Below are positions 45,953 to 57,720 of a DNA stretch of 64,000 nucleotides, piece by piece. The notes under the pieces are model-generated. The model had not been told where the DNA came from. It was given only the letters and a program-made list of their open reading frames with translations, and searched no databases. How positions within the stretch are numbered: the first letter of the stretch is position 1; each line of letters starts with the position of its first letter. The stretch lies in assembly GCA_009823395.1 (NCBI GenBank), contig CM020502.1:24577944-24641943 (forward strand). Reading direction: 5' to 3'. The stretch comes from Thamnaconus septentrionalis. Its lineage: Eukaryota; Chordata; Actinopteri; Tetraodontiformes; Monacanthidae. Both the position numbers and the translations under genes were made by a program.

Positions 45953-46034
45953 AGTTAAGGAATGGGTGGACCAGATGCAGAAGGACTTGATCAAACTCAC
46001 AGACAAAGCCAGCGGCTTGAAGCCCCTGACGGAG
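45953..46034 (+). CDS. cacna2d1: cacna2d1 exon 2 (VKEWVDQMQKDLIKLTDKASG)
   Basis: 82-nt exon, phase 2-0. AC+A gives Thr, then VKEWVDQMQKDLIKLTDKAS and GLKPLTE. It matches mammalian alpha-2/delta-1 [22 protein letters not shown] at the N terminus of the mature alpha-2 chain. Acceptor GATTTTGTAG, donor GTAAGA. Confidence 0.92.
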
Positions 46035-46291
46035 GTAAGAGTGGCCTCTCACGCACGCAAAGAAAACACACACACACACCCACACAGTCTTTTTCGCAAT
46101 AAACCATAAATGCTTATGTTGCACACACAATGGCATCCTTTCTCAACAACTTCCGTCTTGCTTTGCGTTGGGTTGCAGTTGGAGCATCATTTAAATTCAT
46201 ACAGATCATACATCCTTGGTTGTATACATCCAGTGCAGTATTGTTTCTGAACGTACAGCTAAACCTGAACACGCCTGAGGGTTTACGTGCA

Positions 46292-46324
<33 letters not shown>

Positions 46325-47019
46325 CAAATGCATACACTTACTGTACACACACACACACACGCACGCGCCACAGATCTGTAGTTCTCATGTCGGACAGCGA
46401 CGATCCCTCCAGGCTGCTAAATAATTGGCTGCTTGGCATTTGTGTTTCTTGTTGCTTTTTTTTATTTATTTATTTTATTGCCCCTGCAGTAAATGGTCCT
46501 TTTACATAACCTGACGTGGCAATTTAGTCAACAGACACAGACCCTCTCTCTGTTCTCTGGTCAGCTGGAAATATTATTGGACCGCTTTTAAGGATAACCT
46601 GACCACGATGCAAGAGAAAGTCTTATAACTGAGATGACCTACTGGGGCACTTTCAGATCTTTATTTATTTCTTTTTTTCTTGTACTCCAAAAATAGAACA
46701 GTTATACTTCTGGGTGTTAGAAACCTGCTAAAGCTGCTTTGTTGGACCTTCCACATGTTTGGTGAGGGTTGCCTCTGAGGGAGGGGCCAACACCTGGCTG
46801 GGGGTGTGGTCACTCACCTGCGAGAGGTATCTGCGCCCTTTGTGACATCACTGACGGGCACACATTTTAGCACGTATTTGCAAGAAACAAATGGACTGGA
46901 CTTAGCGAGTGCACTGACTGTTTGACGTCACATATTATTGTTCAACCTTTTTTTTTTGGTAATGCCTCGACCTATTAACCTTAAGTTCTGCTAATGTTTT
47001 CCTTCTCTGATTGTTTTAG
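46035..47019 (+). other. cacna2d1 intron 2
   Basis: 985-bp intron with CA runs (46060-46085, 46293-46322, 46345-46359) and a dispersed-repeat fragment (about 46718-46880: GGACCTTCCACATGTTTGG and GCCCTTTGTGACATCACTG). No other feature. Confidence 0.75.
46293..46322 (+). repeat. (CA)n microsatellite
   Basis: CA run followed by an imperfect second run to about 46360. Confidence 0.95.
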
Positions 47020-47136
47020 ATATACCTTAAGTACAGTGTGCACTACACCGTGGAGTCCAACGATGCACCGGAGCTGGTGGCGACGGCAGCTGGCAACATC
47101 GAGGGACTCCTGGCCAACCGCTCCAAAGCCCTGAAG
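47020..47136 (+). CDS. cacna2d1: cacna2d1 exon 3 (IYLKYSVHYTVESNDAPELV)
   Basis: 117-nt exon, 39 codons, phase 0-0. It encodes IYLKYSVHYTVESNDAPELV then ATAAGNIEGLLANRSKALK. It matches mammalian alpha-2/delta-1 [20 protein letters not shown] and LLSNRSKAL. NRS is an N-glycosylation sequon conserved with alpha-2/delta-1 but absent from my recollection of alpha-2/delta-2, supporting the subtype call. Donor GTGAAC. Confidence 0.94.
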
Positions 47137-48740
47137 GTGAACGTGACGCTCGTCTCGTCTCACCGTCGTTAGACATGTAACTCGACCACAACGGGCTGTT
47201 GTTTTCATGTTTTTTTTCCCCTCTCACGTTGTTCTGTGATATCCGGCCTGGTGTCTCTCTCTGAGCGGCAGGGCCCGAGGGGGCGAAGCCACCGAGTCGG
47301 TCTGCTTCCCCTCATGTAATGACAGAAACACACTGTGGAACACGGCTGCAGGCTGCGCGCTGATACAACACAAGCAGACATCCTGCAGCCAGTTGACCTT
47401 ATTTGATGTCAGCCGTGCGGGATGCTGCTTGGGCTTTGTTTTGGCTGCATGTCACTTTAAAAAAAAAAAAAAGACGCACCAAAAAAAAATAAAAACACCC
47501 CGCCAAAAATCTTGAGTCCCATCACGGCAGTAATTTTTATCTTTACTGAGCACTTACTCTGTAATCAAAATCATGCTATCAAGTGTACGTACCTGTTTGA
47601 AACTGGAAGAGACAGTGAAAAAACTACACAAACTACACACATCAGTCATCCTGTCTGCATTTAATTACAGAGGACACTGAGTCGGATCGATCCGGCCAAC
47701 CTTTGGCTGTGCCTTAAGACCTCGACGGTATCTGGCCAACCGAATTAGGATCTGCCGGCCCTCCTGGTCTCGATCAATCCGGCCTCCCACTGCCGGAAAT
47801 ATCCAATTAGAGCCAGACTGCCCGTTGCCATAGTTACCCTCTCATTGATTAGCACATCAATCTGGCCCGGCATTTTATTTTCCGTGCCAAAAGGCGGGGT
47901 GGGCGGGGGGGAGTGATTAGTTTAAGTTGTTTGCGCGGCACCTTTGGGGGTGAAAGGAAACGGCGTTTTCTTCCTCCACTGCGTGTGTCGCCCGCACGAG
48001 TTGAACTGCGGCGGAGGCCAAACGTGTGAAAAGTGCGAGGGAGTCGGGATGTAGTGACACCGTATGTTCTTTGTTCCCACTCAGTATATTTATAAATATA
48101 TAAATGCGTAGAACCTGTTGCTGCGGCGGCGCTGTAACAGGAGACGGCGGCGCTCACTGTCATGAAGTGGAGTGCAGCCAGCGCCTCCACTCATTAATTT
48201 ACGTGGGGGGCCGTAAAAAAATTAAATGGTCACGGAGTGAGAAGGAGGAGAGGTGGAGAGAGGGTGTAGGCAGAGTAAAGGATGACTGCGGCTTGTCTGA
48301 TGCTCTTGAAGTGACCTAATAACTCTCTGCGCTGGTTTTTAATCTATGCAGGAGAGAATCCCTCCCTCCCTCTGACTCACCCACTGTAGCGTCCTGCTTC
48401 TGCCTCCCTCCTTCTCCCTCCTTCCTTCCTCTTCTCTGACTTTCCTTTGTTTCATTCGGGGGTAACAAAACATGCTGCTAGCATTAGACGGCTCAAATAT
48501 CCCTGTAGGGTGACTGAGCGGCACCAGGCCCCGACCAATTTATTCTTGCAGCTTCCCAGTCACTTTCATATGAATGACACTTAACACACACTTGACACAA
48601 CAAACATTATTGTAATGACGTTGCTGTTATGGGATAAAGGAAACTCCCGCCCACTTTTATAGGGTGTCTCAAATGGGGGGGGGGGCGTTTGCCCCGGCGG
48701 CCCCCAGGGGAGCGCCACCTCTCCAGAGTGACGGCTCCCA

Positions 48741-49486
48741 TCATTGAGTTAATCACCGGCACGCTTTGCAGCGCCGTCTGTCAATCAGACTTTAACATCG
48801 CCAAAATCCTCGACACGCAAGCTCTCGAGAGTCGAGATCTTGTATTTTCCGCGGGTAGTTCAAGTTTCTTTCTTCCTGCTTTGTCTCCCCCCCCGAGACC
48901 TCCTTGTTTTTTGTCGGATTTAGCAGGCGGCTGTAAACAGAGGGCTAAATGTGTGCTGGTACACAAGAAGTAAAGCTGCAAGCCATGCACAATTGAGCAC
49001 CTGCTTACAAAATAAGACCATGCGTCCATGAGTACCCTGTTAAATACAACGCCTAGAATATACCCCTCCTGTCATTGAGTTAATCACCGGCACGCTTTGA
49101 AGCGCCTTCTATCAATCAGACTTTAACAGCGCCAAGTCCCCCGACACACAACCTCTTGAGAGTTTATTTCTCTGGCTGCTTCAGTTAACGGCTAGTTTGC
49201 TGCTATTTACGCTTGTGTTTTACAATTGTATTTCTTTGATTGGGTTGCCAAGTTTCTTTCTTCCTGCTTTGTCTCTCACCCCAAGACCGCCTTGTTTTTT
49301 GTCCCCTTCGAAATGTGGCAGGTAAAGCATCACTTTTAGCTGGCGGCTGTAAAAAGAGGGCTAAATGTGTACTGGTACACAAGAAGTAAAGCTGCAAGCT
49401 ATGCACAAGAGAGCACCTGCTTACAAAATAAGACCATGAGTCCATGGGTTCCCTTTTAATATACAACGCCTACAATATACACCTCT
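48741..49486. repeat. local tandem duplication, two diverged units
   Basis: Unit 1 is 48741-49071 and unit 2 is 49072-49486. Both begin TCATTGAGTTAATCACCGGC and share blocks CAATCAGACTTTAACA, AGTTTCTTTCTTCCTGCTTT, GGGCTAAATGTGT, CTGGTACACAAGAAGTAAAG and GAGCACCTGCTTACAAAATA in the same order. Unit 2 carries extra sequence (about 49165-49250 and 49300-49340). They also share a motif with fragments elsewhere in the window. Confidence 0.85.
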
Positions 49487-52400
49487 GTAGCCTCCAAAAT
49501 AAAATTTTGAAGCTCGTTGGATCTATCAGAGAAACTTGAGTGACAGTTACATCCATTATTTTTTTTTTTTTTTACATATTTTTTCCTCTTAAACCCAAAT
49601 AAATGTCAGCCCAAGGTCAAAGGTTCTCTGTTGTCAGACTATTCCACACTTGCACATACAACAGCGAAAAATTGGACTCAGTTTCCGCCTTCTCTTATTT
49701 TGAAAGCAGAGTTTTGGCTTTTATCAATACATAGACTGGAGATGTCCCACAATCTCCAACCGTCGATCTTGCGACTGTCCGTTGCAGAGACTAAAGTGAT
49801 TTGCTGGGCCGACGCTGATGTCTGCAGAGCCCAGAGATCTGAGTGCTCATTTTCCAGCCATCATACATTTGGATTATTTGACAGAAGTGCTTACTGTGAG
49901 CTCTGTCTCCTCTCTCCAGCCCAGAAGGATGTCCCAGAAACATACATTTGTATCTGCCATCTTGCAGATATTCACGTCACCGGGTTCAGATCTGCACGGT
50001 GGGCAATAAAAGGGCAAAAAACAAGTAAAGATAGATACATCATTTTTTTGTGCGTGCGTGCGTGCATGGGTGTATCTTTTTCATGAGGGAAGCATAAAAA
50101 TTCCACGAGTGAACATCCGCCTTAATTTCACTCTTCTGTCATCTGTCTCCAACCACGGCAGTCGGCTTCCCCGTAGATCCCGCTTCCGATTGACTTGGGA
50201 AATAATCTTGTTTCCAAAGCGCTCATGGCCGATCAAAGAATCCGACTCTTTCATGTTGCGCCGCCGCCATATTTTAGAATTCGTCTCGCGCACGAAAAGT
50301 GCGAGAAACGTTGCGGAGAGGGAAAAGCAAAAACGGTGCCCAAACTTTTTCGTACTTGAGACAAAAAAAAAAAAAAAAAAAAAAAGAAACCCGCTAGTCT
50401 CAGTTTTTTTCACACGGGGAATCGACGTGTGCATCGAGTCGTCCCAGATCTGTTATGCGCTGAACCTTTTGGCGGCGCCGCTGACACGACTCAGGAGATT
50501 AGAGCAGTTGCCGGAGCAAAAATCAAAAAACCTCTTCAAGCTCTTGGTGCTCGCACGCGCAGGGTCGGCCGCCTTCTCTTTGCCTACCTTTGTAGCCATT
50601 GGCGTCTTTTTAACATTGCCTCTCCTCCCTTCTTCGCCATCCTTGTCACATACGGTCTTCTGCACCCTCCCCCCACTTTTTTTGGAAGCCCCTCCCACCC
50701 CCCAACCCCGTCCTTCCATGCTCATCGCTCGCAACTTTGCTCCCAACTTCCTCTCCCATAACTTCACCGTGGCTATCTGTCACTCTTCATTCCGATTCCC
50801 CTGTTCCCCCTCCCCCCTCCTGTTTCTGTCCCCTCGCGTTTCCCTCCCTCTGCCGCCGCCGATTGCGGACGTGCTTCGCGTTCCTTTCGGTTGGTTTGGG
50901 GTCGCCCGCGTTTGAATATGGATGGTAAAGAAGTCTTTTGGAAAAACAAGGGGACATTACACTTTAAAATGCGGCCTCGCTGCGTTTCCCCCCCACCCTG
51001 TCGCCTTCTGTCGGCCGACCGCTCGTCGCTCTCTGCGCTCTCCGGCTCTCTGTGATGACTCCAATGTTTTTGCCTGTTAAAAATAAAGCCGGCATATCAT
51101 GTTTTTTTTAACCGTGCACTGTGCATGTAAACATACCTAAATATATCCAACTTGATGGGACAGAGTCTGTCCTGTATTAAGAGCTGGGGGAGGAGGAATG
51201 TGACCCTGCAGTCGTAGGGTCACCCAAGAGGATACAAGGAATAATCAACATTTATAATAAAAATACATGGGCACTTCATTTATTTATTTCTATTTTTATA
51301 ATAACTTTATCTTGAATAACTTGAAATAGAAATAAATGAGTTAGTCTCTACAGCTGCAGTCTCAGTAGCATCCGCTCAGTTTAAATTTGTTGTCGGAGAA
51401 GGAAATTTGTATTTTCCGTGGCAACAGGATGGAAAGCGAGACATGGAGACAACATTTTTATCTTTCGGAGAACCAACTGCATCTTCTACCTCAACTCCTT
51501 TATTTTTCATGACCCAGCTCTCTGTATTTGTGCATTGCCACGCTGTTGCATGTGCGGTGTGTTGTTTTTGACATGGCTCCGTCTCTCTCTCATGGCCGCT
51601 GCACACAGTTCAGGCAAGTCAGGCCGCATCTTCTCGCATGTCCTTTCGAATGACATTAAAAAGTCGGGTTGGGAAGGGAGGAGGGGGGATTACATTATTG
51701 GATGGCTGGCCTCCCGGTGGCCTAAAAAGTTTTCGGGGACGAGTGGAAGGTTATTGCGCTCCCTTAAGGAACACTGACGGTTTGGCCCCACCTCCAGCGA
51801 CGCTTGTTGTCGCAAAAAAAAAAGAAAAACGTCAGTTCCGGGGGCCACGGTGGCCTGCCAAGACCCCCCCAGCCCCCCCCCTGCCCGCACCCTCCCAGAC
51901 AGACGGCCGTCACAGAGATCAGACTGACCTGCAGACATGGTGCTTGTGATTAAAATCAAAGACAGGCAGTGCAACGGAGACAAAGTCAGCTATGAAAGAA
52001 GAGTAATTATCTTTGTTTGAAGGAGCCAAGAATCTGAAAAAAGACCAAAAGAAGACAAGAAAAAAAGTGACGGCCCAAGGAGGTAGAGAGACGGGAGGGA
52101 GGATGAGACGGAGAAGAGCTGACAGCTGAGGACTGTGCCATCTGAATATTGATCGGGACTTATCTCAGACTTCAGATCGCATTAGCGCAGCCAGAAAGGC
52201 TTCGGCCGCCCACCGCTACTCTGGCCGCAGTCTCTGGCCACGTCCACATCAAAAACAACAGTTGTTTTTCCAACCTCGGTCTCACTCATGCTGTTTTTTT
52301 CTCCTCTCCTTCTTCTTCCCATCGGCAGGAAATCAATTGGAAGTGGGCTGTTGGCATCAGCTGAGAGAGGGAAGGAGGAAGAGAGAGAGGCAGCTTATTA

Positions 52401-55400
52401 ATGCTCATTATTGCTCCCTTGACGTATGAAGATGGAGGTGCAAGTTTAGAAAAAGTGACAATAAGTAGTCAGGCACTAGATGGCACTGTTCAGACCTCCA
52501 CTTCTTCTTTGCTGTGTTTAACCCAGGGCTAGAGATTAAACTTCTCACAAAATTATCGGATAAAAAAAAGCCCCAACATAAAAGCTCTGGCCTTTTTTGG
52601 CCAGGCGAGAATTCTGAAAGGTGATTGGACGGAGCTTCAGTCACAGCCAATCAGGGATCAGTGCCATTTTCTGTAAAACTTTGCAACTCAGGTAAATGGT
52701 TACGCAGGGTACGCGGTTGCTTGGAAACATTTTCACCATGGAGGATTGCAGGATGATTCCACATTTCTGACTTGGAAAAACTGGAAAGACCCCAACTTTA
52801 CAACTTTCAAACATGCCGCCACTTTGCAAACTTGAATCCTCTGCTGAGTTTTTTTCTGAGATACACTGTTGCTCAACTCTTGCCACTACTATACTATGCT
52901 ACTTCGATATGCGCTATATTGCAGGATGCACAAAAGTGACCAAATGGTACAAGGCGACGGTTCCTACACGGTGCTTGAACCTTCACAGTGGTCGTGGTAC
53001 AGGAAGTTGACCTGAACTCAAGAGTGCAAGATCGGCAACAGGACGGCAACAGCGGGTCGCTGACGTCACCGGCAAACCAAACCGGGTAGGGGGGTAGATG
53101 AGGTGGGGATAGGATAGGCTTCGGCTCTCCTCGGTGTTTGGCCACAAATGTTGCAGGTTGCCATGACACCCTGGTCGCTAGGCAGCGCCAGCAACGCTTG
53201 ACAAGATTCCCACCGACTCCAATCCCATCTCAGTCACTGTCATGAAGCTCCTCTGACCTGACCCCCCCTCCCTGGTAGTGATGTGGACAGAGGGAAGGGG
53301 GAGGAGGTTCCGCGGGCCCGCCTTAAACTCCCACCGGGCGTCGTCCGCGATTGTTTGCGCTCGTTGCGTCTTCCAGAGTGAGACGCCAGGCTGCGAGCTG
53401 GCGAACGCAGCCTCGTGCTAAAACGCGGCGTCGCGTGTCAGGCTGTAATTAGAAGGAAGTCGGCGATCTCCGCCGTTTCCCAGTGCGTTATTAGAGCGAA
53501 AGCTGGGTGACACACAGTGTGAGTCATTAGAGGCTGCTGTTAAAGTCCTGATGGCTGAGTAGACACACGCACACGCCCGCATACACACACACAAGTTTGA
53601 TTTATTAAGACGTTGCAATATAGCGGAAAACCGATATACGCCCACACACACTTGAGTGCCAACATCATTCACTTTTAGGAATTACATTTCTGGGGCCCTG
53701 TTGTGCTGCTCTGTCACTCCGCACAAAGACGACCCCACCCTAAAGGAGTTTTGATTCGATTGAGATTCACGACTGCAAATAAAACCCAAACCGTGTCATG
53801 GGACAGTGTCTTAGAATGGTCTGCAGGGGGTGATCACACTTATGGAGGTAAAAAAAAAAATACATATGTAAAAATATATATATTATTACAGATAAATTGT
53901 TTTGTATTTTCAGAAATACACTTTACATGTGCACTTTTTTGTTGCTGGTGATACAACTTGTCTCGACCACCGTTCTGCACGATGGGACACACGTCTGCTT
54001 TGCGATTGCATTTCGACTACTTTTATGATTGTTTTATGTTTTCCCAGTTCAGCTTCAAAGCTTAAATTGTTCAGTATTGGGCCTGTGTATTCAAGGATAA
54101 TAACTATATTTTCCAAGTAAAATCACAAGATGCCCTCAACCGCGCCACTGGCATCTGGAGTGGAATTCATTTTCCATTTTTATTATTGTGCACTGTCGGG
54201 CCTTGCTTGCCTTTAAATTGCACAAAATCCTTTTCGTGCAAATTAAATGATTATGTATGATTTAGGGCTGTACAGTGGTGAGAAAGCATTTGGTAGACAA
54301 CGTTCATGTTGGTCCCTTTTACCTGTTACCTGATGTTACCTCTTTCATCAGTCGAGCTCCTGTCACTGACCACGCCCCGTTGAAACAGCAAGCTTTGCTT
54401 TCAGTCAATTAAATTAGAAATGTTTTTAAATGAAATAAATTCCTCTCCTCTCTCAATGTGAGAGCGCAGCAGGCTTTTAGTCTAATAGCTTCTACCTTGC
54501 CGCTGCATTCCTTTGGATGTCGCACACGGACCGGGCCTTTAGAAGTTTTTCAGGGGAGGACTTTGAAAGTTCTTGACTCTGTGCCAGGTAGAGAAACATA
54601 ATTTCGCAGACTGCTGGGCGTTGATCCAGAGCGGCTGCGTTCCTGCTCTACTTTCCTGAGCCACAGGGCTATAAATTGCGTTGATGCCATTAGGAGGTAA
54701 TATATTATTATTTATATACGCAGTCAGCAGCGGGAGGTCTCCTGGAGGCCTGGAGCTGAAGGGAATGGCTTCGTCAATCTCTGTGAAGGATATAAGAACG
54801 TTTCTAAATACACAATTGTCATTGATATACATATTTCTTTGGATAATGCAATACAATACACACCACCTATTTCTGTATCTGTCAACAGAAACTGGTCATA
54901 CTTCATGTCCAGAAATGTTGACTCAGAAGGACAGAGTTGGTGTGCATGCATGTGTGTGTGTGTGTGTGTGCGCATGCTCATGTGTGTGCACGCATCGCAT
55001 GTGTCATTAGCTAAATTCAGCTACCAGTGACTCACTACTCGTCGCAGTGTGTGGATGTGCACCTATTGTGTGCACGCCACTGCTTCCCTTTTTGTCATCC
55101 CAGCGGTCACGCTCCCCGTGCGTCCTCGCGGCACCCGCACTCCCCCCCACCACCCACCCCACCACCCTCAAATCAGATTCCCAGACGTACAGTACGGGAC
55201 AAGCGGTGAGCCGCGTGTACGTTTTTGGGATGCGTGCACGCTGCTCGCTCCCAACCAGCCACCCTGCGCCGCAGGACTGATGTGTCATTGTCAGACTTGC
55301 AAAACGACTGTTGACGCTGTTGTCTTTTTTGTGTGTGTGTGTCTGTGTGTGTGTGTAGAATCCTTTTTGTTTGTTTTTTTGCAGCTTGAAATATCAAGGA

Positions 55401-56769
55401 CCGCTCAGCTTGTTTTTAAGTGATGAAACTGAGAGAAATTGGCTCACAATGAATCGTCTGGGCTCAGTCGCAAGGTCCGTTGTGTCACATTGGCCAGGGT
55501 TCTGGCATAAGAACTCGGGAAGAAAATAACCACTCGAGCGTTCAGTCATATGTTTTAGCTGCGGGAAACGAGGGAAGTGCCCGTCAATTCCTGTGAGGCC
55601 GCCCCGTCGTTGAGAACGACTTCCTGTCCCGACTTCCTGTCCTGACTCTTAAAACTTTTGTTTGCTGCAAAACTTTATTTATCCTACCTTGATTTTTAGG
55701 CAGCATGTTTGTGCGTGTGTTTGTGTGTGGGTGTGTCTCACTCTCCTGGCTCCCCCCGCAGGCTGTGCGGAGAAGATCTGACTCAAGTGCTGCCAGTCAC
55801 AACAGCAGATGCTCATGTTTCCTCCGCTCTCCCGACACATGTGTGAGAGATTGCAGGTGTTTGCGCGTGTCTGCATGTACGTGTACGTGTGCGCACGTGC
55901 TCGCTGCTCTATGGCAGGACTCGATGCTCCCGTCATGTCGCCAGAAACACGAGTAATGTGCGCGAGCGTGTTTACGCGGCAGCCCGTCTGCGTCGTTCCA
56001 AGTAAATTAGCTGTTCTTCTCTGGCCCAACACGTAAAAGATGCCAAGTGAAAGTGCTTCATTGACTGATCTCTTTCTTTCCTGCTCCTGATCTTATCATA
56101 ATGTGTTGAGACAGCGTCTGTCTCCTAAAACCTATTTTGGATGTGTTGCAACATTAGGTTTAAAAAACGCACACACACAACTAAAGAGTTGAGAACGAAG
56201 GAAACGGATCAAAAAGGCACAACATTTGTCATTGCTCTTCATTTGCTTGTGTTTCTTTTCCTTCCTGTCGCTCATCGCTGCATCTTTCATTCACGCTGCC
56301 CGATTTTGAAATTGTGCGGCATGCACAACAATTTGTTGGTGTCTGTGTCGTATTCTAACGCAACTTTTTGTAAATTGCAGCACGTCTCCGGCTGCAAGAA
56401 GCTGCAGCAGCTGTCTGCTTTTGACACTTTGACCCCCTTTGATCCGCACTCATTAAACCAGCGCTGTTGCTGCCGCTGCTGTGTGCGACTGCGTTTACAG
56501 GCCAGTGTATGTGGGCAGGTGTGAGTGCTGGTGTGTGTGTGCTTGCATGCAGCTGCTGGAAATCCGTCCTGACAGAAGCGACTGTGGGCTGAGAGGAGTC
56601 AAAGACCAGGTCGGCACATCTCAGCTGCAGAATTGTAGAAGGAAGCAGCGCTCGGCGTGTCGATCAGCGCAAAGGCTTCGTCGTCATCTTCACTCTGTGC
56701 CAGTATCACCTCCAGTCTGGTGCCATTTAGCAGCCTTTCTTTCAGAGGCATAAACGCTTCACAGCTGGG

Positions 56770-57010
56770 AATGATTAGCTCAGTGGTCTAGTGGTAGAGT
56801 GTCCGCCCTGAGACTTGTAGGTTGTGGGTTCGATCCCTGGCCGGGTCATACCAAAGACTGTAGAAATGGTCCCCATTGCCTCCCTGCTTGGCACTCAGTA
56901 TTCAGGGTTGGAATTGGGGGGTTGGATCACCCAATGATTCCAGGTGTCCTTGTCGAACCTTCCACGTGTTTGGAAGGAGGCGGTTTCAGAGGGCAGAGCC
57001 GACACCTGCA
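56770..57010 (+). mobile_element. tRNA-derived SINE
   Basis: tRNA-like head with A box (TTAGCTCAGTGGTCTAGTGG, from 56775) and B box (GGTTCGATCCC, 56827-56837). A fish SINE body follows (CATTGCCTCCCTGCTTGGCACTCAG.. near 56873, GGTTGGAATTGGGGGGTTGG). From about 56955 the sequence (GAACCTTCCACGTGTTTGG..) instead resembles another dispersed repeat, also seen at 46745. So the SINE may end near 56945, with the remainder an older neighbour. Not a functional tRNA gene. Confidence 0.75.
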
Positions 57011-57660
57011 TCTGCATCTCTGCCTCCTGCAGCCATCCAGTTTTCACATCACCGCGGCCCCTTCATCCTCCTCTTCCTCATTTTGCTCTTTTCATCAATT
57101 AATTTACTCTTCTGCCCCCTCCCTTGTCAAATATTGTCTCTCTTTCCTTTTCTTCTTGTGACTTGACACCCAGGAATGAGACGGATTTCGATATTTCCCA
57201 GGGGAAATTAATAGTACGCCGCCTTTCTGGACCAGGTACAGATTAAAAGCCAGTCTCATTATAAACCCATTAACCTAGTCGTCAGGACCAGATCTAGCCA
57301 AAGATTGAGTGGCTGGCGGTCTAACTTTAGTGCTGGCAGTGTTCACACCTGTGGAAGGTCTGGAGGCTCCTGAACCAGCGCTGCTCTTTCTCAGCTGACC
57401 CTGAAGTGGAACCGTCTATTGTTTTGTCGTCGTTTTTTTATTTTCCCCATCAACCCCCTCCCTCACGCCCACGCTGCAGATGTCCCATCTCCAGGTCGTC
57501 TTGCTTTTTGCACAAAACAAAATTCCAGTCTTTAGTGAAGCTATTATGATGATTTTAACAGGAATTGAGCCAATAGGCTAAATATATTTTGTCCAGAATG
57601 TAAAACATGATCTAACACATTATCTTTCATGTTATCTTTTGTTTTTGTCTTCTTCTGCAG

Positions 57661-57720
57661 ACCCTGGTGGCTGAAGCCGAGAAGTTCCAGAAGCAGTACG
57701 CCTGGATGGACGACAGCGAG
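57661..57720 (+). CDS. cacna2d1: cacna2d1 exon 4 (TLVAEAEKFQKQYAWMDDSE)
   Basis: 60-nt exon, 20 codons, phase 0-0, after GTCTTCTTCTGCAG and before GTGAGC. It encodes TLVAEAEKFQKQYAWMDDSE, corresponding to mammalian [21 protein letters not shown]. The short helical segment is variable between species. Confidence 0.9.

Larger units (their letters stand above)
47137..57660 (+). other. cacna2d1: cacna2d1 intron 3 (10.5 kb)
   Basis: Contents: a local tandem duplication (48741-49486), an A23-class tract (50360-50382), C-rich/T-rich low-complexity DNA (about 50560-50900), CpG-rich patches (about 53280-53470), and a tRNA-derived SINE (56770). No further exon is supported; the long frame at 50058-50915 is compositional. 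Confidence 0.75.

Noticed and set aside
50058..50915. 285-residue open frame in cacna2d1 intron 3
   Set aside because: It spans poly(A) and C/T-rich low-complexity DNA, has no recognisable domain and no splice or start support.
56775..56840. Functional tRNA gene
   Set aside because: A and B boxes are present but the sequence is followed by a SINE body and lacks a convincing cloverleaf acceptor stem.
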